Origin: an uncultured archaeon
GTDB lineage: Archaea > Aenigmatarchaeota > Aenigmatarchaeia > GW2011-AR5
DNA: 5,716 nucleotides
Reading direction: 5' to 3'
NCBI GenBank assembly: GCA_903825675.1
Contig: CAIKBN010000019.1
Span: 1 to 5,716, forward strand
Made by a program: the position numbers and the translations under genes. The notes under the pieces are model-generated. The model did no database searches, had not been told where the DNA came from, and saw nothing but the letters and a program-made list of their open reading frames with translations. Positions 3,375-5,716 of the stretch are shown one piece after another (position 1 is the first letter of the stretch; the number at the start of each line of letters is the position of its first letter).

Positions 3375-4781
3375 TTATCGTATCCTTCGCCAGCTTATGC
3401 CATGAGGCGTGTCTTCGAGGAGAATGCCGCGCTTCTTTAGTTCGTTTCGTATGGCATCTGCCTGATTGAAGTCCTTTTTCTTGCGAGCTGCCTCTCTTTC
3501 ATTAATGAGTTTTTGCTCTTCTGCTGTTAAGGCGGTTTCTTCTTCTGTTATTATGTCGAATATTTTGTTGATGCTCATCAGGAAAGCATAGGTTTTTTTT
3601 AACGAGGCTTTGTCTACAAGGTTTTTATCTATCTCACGGTTGACGATTTTGATTAAGTCAAATACAGTGGCAAGTGCCTCAGGCACATTGAGGTCGTCGT
3701 CCATGTATTGCTCAAAGCGCTCCCTGGTCTCGTCTACGAGCAGGGATATCTCCTCGTTGTTAGGCGCATCTACCTTGTTAACAAGGTTTTTTATCTTTGA
3801 CACGAGGAAGTTTATGCTCTCGACTGTTTTTTTTGCGCTATCCAGTTCTTTGAAGGTAAAGTTAAGCTGGCTTCTGTAGTGTGAAGATAACAGCAGATAT
3901 CTGATAGCTATTGGGTCATAGCCTTTCTTGATAAGGTCGCGCAGGGTATAGTAATTGCCAAGGGACTTGCTCATCTTTTTGCCATCTACTTTCAGGTGCT
4001 CGCAATGGACCCAATAGCGAGCAAGCTTACTACCAGCGCCTTCGCTTTGCGCAATTTCGTTTTCATGGTGCGGAAAGATGAGATCAACGCCTCCGCCGTG
4101 TATATCAAAATTATCACCAAGATATTTGGTGCTCATGGCAGAGCATTCTATGTGCCAGCCAGGCCTGCCTTTAATCACAATGCCGTCAAAATTTGCATTC
4201 CAGAAGACGTTGCCATCTTCCGCACTCCATGCTTTCCAGAGGGCAAAGTCGCGGGCTTCTTCTTTTTCATATTCATCATGCTTTATTCGCGATTTGGCTT
4301 CCTTTATTTTTATATTAGCGAGCCTGCCATAATCCTTGAATTTGGAGATATCAAAGTAGACTGAGTTGTCTTCGCCTTTATATGCAAGCCATTTCTTTAT
4401 CAGTATTTTGATTAAAGCTATTATTTCATCTATGTTTTCTGTTGCTTTTGGATATATAGTAGCATGCTTTATTCTAAGCGTATCAATGTCTTCGAAGAAA
4501 GCGTCTGTATATTTTTCAGTGAATTCCCTCAGTGGCATGCCTGCTTCTCTGCTTCTTTTTATTGTTTTATCATCAACGTCAGTCAGGTTCATTACTAACT
4601 TCACGGAAAAGCCCCTGTATTCCAAATACCGCCTGAGGATGTCTGCGAATATATAAGCTCGGAAATTGCCGATATGCGCATAGTCGTAGACAGTCGGGCC
4701 GCAGAAGTACATGCCTACATTCCTGCTTAATGGCACGAATTCTTCTTTTTTTCTTTTGGCTGTGTTGAATAATTTAAGCAT
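3375..4781 (-). CDS. cysS: Cysteinyl-tRNA synthetase, class Ia
   Basis: A full-length 468-residue enzyme that charges tRNA-Cys in the cytoplasm. The class I signature appears as HIGN (36-39, in [12 protein letters not shown]) and KMSKS (269-273, in [10 protein letters not shown]). The zinc site of the family is complete: Cys27 (FCGP), Cys213 (WHIEC), His238 and Glu242 (FPHHENE). The [19 protein letters not shown] stretch and [14 protein letters not shown] are standard. The C-terminal helical region (from about 310) contains [10 protein letters not shown], ending in a [25 protein letters not shown] module typical of bacterial and archaeal CysRS. The ATG at 4781 has GAGG 6 nt upstream. No truncation or frameshift is seen. 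It follows the surface-protein gene by 56 nt and faces the orphan gene. Confidence 0.97.
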   Translation of the reverse strand: MLKLFNTAKRKKEEFVPLSRNVGMYFCGPTVYDYAHIGNFRAYIFADILRRYLEYRGFSVKLVMNLTDVDDKTIKRSREAGMPLREFTEKYTDAFFEDIDTLRIKHATIYPKATENIDEIIALIKILIKKWLAYKGEDNSVYFDISKFKDYGRLANIKIKEAKSRIKHDEYEKEEARDFALWKAWSAEDGNVFWNANFDGIVIKGRPGWHIECSAMSTKYLGDNFDIHGGGVDLIFPHHENEIAQSEGAGSKLARYWVHCEHLKVDGKKMSKSLGNYYTLRDLIKKGYDPIAIRYLLLSSHYRSQLNFTFKELDSAKKTVESINFLVSKIKNLVNKVDAPNNEEISLLVDETRERFEQYMDDDLNVPEALATVFDLIKIVNREIDKNLVDKASLKKTYAFLMSINKIFDIITEEETALTAEEQKLINEREAARKKKDFNQADAIRNELKKRGILLEDTPHGISWRRIR

Positions 4782-4787
4782 AGCTTG

Positions 4788-4832
4788 CCTCTGGGTAGAT
4801 ATATTGTTTCCTTTAGAATTAAAGTTTTAAAA
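4788..4832 (-). promoter_or_regulatory. cysS promoter candidate and ribosome site
   Basis: In the 56-nt gap, minus-strand TTTTAAAA (4825-4832) would place a start near 4802, giving a leader of about 20 nt. GAGG (4788-4791) in AGAGGC is 6 nt before the ATG and serves as Shine-Dalgarno. An AATATATC box also lies in between. None of the palindrome modules found in the r-protein leaders occurs here. Confidence 0.45.
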
Positions 4833-4837
4833 GCAGG

Positions 4838-5716
4838 TTATTCATGAATCGGCTTGTGTTTGAACAATGGAAGTTTCTTGTTGCCATGGAAATATAGCCA
4901 GCCTAAGACTGCTATGATTACTAAGAATAATATCAGCATATAGAGGCTGTAATACTCAGCAGGCACAGACGGTGTTTCTGGCGGTGCTACTGGAACTGTG
5001 GTTGTTGTAGTTGTTGTTACTTCAGGCATTGGAATTATCGGGATGGTCGTGGTTGTTGTTTCAACTGCCTCTCCTGTTATTGCAAAGGTGGAAAAGCCTG
5101 GCGTGTCTGCTTCGTATTCTACTTCATTTGAACTTTCGCTTACCAATCTTGTTGTCAGCTTTTCCCACACATTGTTTGAATACCTGTTCAAATAGATGTG
5201 CTCCTTGGTGAAGTTGTTGCCATTTATCCATATTTTTGTGACATTGAACCTGAGTTTTGCTGATTTTAGGTTGCTGTTGTTTAAGTTGTCATGGTCTATT
5301 TCCATGTATTGATAAACCTTGCCTGTGATATTGTGGACTACAGTAGCTGGCTGACCAGCAAGCTTTGTTATTGTTATAGTGATGTTGTTGGCATTATTGC
5401 GAACCTCGATAATTATTTGCTTGAAGCCTATTTCTTTATCAAACATCATTATTTTGTGCACAACACCTTTTAGCATTTCTTTCCATTTTTGCATAAATTT
5501 ATGTGGTGTGATAGTTGCTCCGCCACCTCCGTTATGCAGGGTTGTAGTTGTTGTTGAAGTTGTTGTAGTTATTGTGAAGCTAACAGTTACTGTATTATTC
5601 TCATTGCCTACTGTGTCGTTAGCATAGATTGTTAATGTGGTTGATCCCTGAGGTACTATTACAGTTGCATTGGCACAATTGGCCTGGGTGTTGTTCACAG
5701 TTGTGTTTACGCTGAA
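4838..5716 (-). CDS. Surface protein with PGF-pre-PGF-like domain and C-terminal membrane anchor (5' end outside window)
   Basis: The frame stays open through the right edge, so the N-terminus is missing; 292 residues are visible. Order (numbered from the first visible codon): end of an Ig-like module (about 1-49, with the NDTVGNENNTVTVSFTI pattern), a Thr-rich linker (49-59), Gly run, a PGF-pre-PGF-like domain (about 85-214: KEIGFKQIIIEV, KVYQYMEI, KSAKLRFNVTKIWI, HIYLNRYSNNVWEKL, ending TPGFSTFAITGE), two more Thr/Pro-rich linkers (217-252), a membrane helix (256-276), and a short basic tail that would face the cytoplasm. About ten N-x-S/T sequons suggest glycosylation. Such proteins are cell-envelope proteins of Euryarchaeota and DPANN. 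Ligand and partner are unknown. The internal GTG at 5698 is not a real start. Confidence 0.85.
   Translation of the reverse strand, partial: FSVNTTVNNTQANCANATVIVPQGSTTLTIYANDTVGNENNTVTVSFTITTTTSTTTTTLHNGGGGATITPHKFMQKWKEMLKGVVHKIMMFDKEIGFKQIIIEVRNNANNITITITKLAGQPATVVHNITGKVYQYMEIDHDNLNNSNLKSAKLRFNVTKIWINGNNFTKEHIYLNRYSNNVWEKLTTRLVSESSNEVEYEADTPGFSTFAITGEAVETTTTTIPIIPMPEVTTTTTTTVPVAPPETPSVPAEYYSLYMLILFLVIIAVLGWLYFHGNKKLPLFKHKPIHE
4990..5065. repeat. Low-complexity ACN (Thr-codon) runs in the surface-protein gene
   Basis: GTT/GTA/GTG triplet runs on the plus strand (about 4995-5022 and 5044-5065) correspond to Thr-codon stretches in the linkers of the minus-strand gene. A third run is near 5535-5575. 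They are prone to slippage and are likely to vary in length between strains. Confidence 0.6.

Noticed and set aside
3996..4364. 122-codon plus frame inside cysS, and similar plus frames across the minus-strand genes
   Set aside because: These are antisense shadows of well-conserved coding sequence with no family features of their own.

Overview
This AT-rich window looks archaeal. It carries a compact translation and RNA-processing cluster with exclusively archaeal/eukaryotic-type proteins: eS19, a PDCD5-family protein, eL39, eL31 and RNase P component 4. It also has a DUF120 (CTP-type) riboflavin kinase, and a surface protein with a PGF-pre-PGF-like domain. TATA-like boxes and weak or absent Shine-Dalgarno sites at several starts fit archaeal expression. 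Small proteins, a Thr-rich membrane-anchored surface protein and extended r-proteins suggest a DPANN-type lineage (Woesearchaeota/Pacearchaeota-like), but the lineage is inference.

Layout: nearly everything is on the minus strand, so genes are best read right to left. At the right edge is the C-terminal part of a secreted or anchored surface protein (4838-5716), then cysteinyl-tRNA synthetase (3375-4781). A small plus-strand orphan (2999-3319) converges on cysS and is divergent from RNase P component 4 (2632-2934). Next comes eS19 (1861-2271), PDCD5-family (1529-1858), eL39 (1219-1383), eL31 (655-1206) and riboflavin kinase (35-493). A possible next gene begins at 23 and runs off the left edge.

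The unusual part is the spaces between these genes. Three leaders, upstream of ribK (494-654), eL39 (1384-1528) and eS19 (2272-2631), contain the same set of repeat modules in different combinations: (1) an AATATAT(C/T)-type box followed by AAGGGAA; (2) a hairpin-forming segment whose minus strand also opens mini-ORFs starting MRIEG or MRVEG; (3) a nested palindrome built from GACGCA half-sites around an identical-arm GACGCACnnnGTGCGTC dyad. Copies 1 and 2 of the palindrome differ by a paired A-T to G-C change in the outer arm, as expected if both arms matter. Each palindrome copy lies just upstream of a gene start, so a regulatory role in this operon (RNA leader or operator), or a genome-wide intergenic repeat family, are the main readings. 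No tRNA, rRNA, CRISPR array or transposase was seen.
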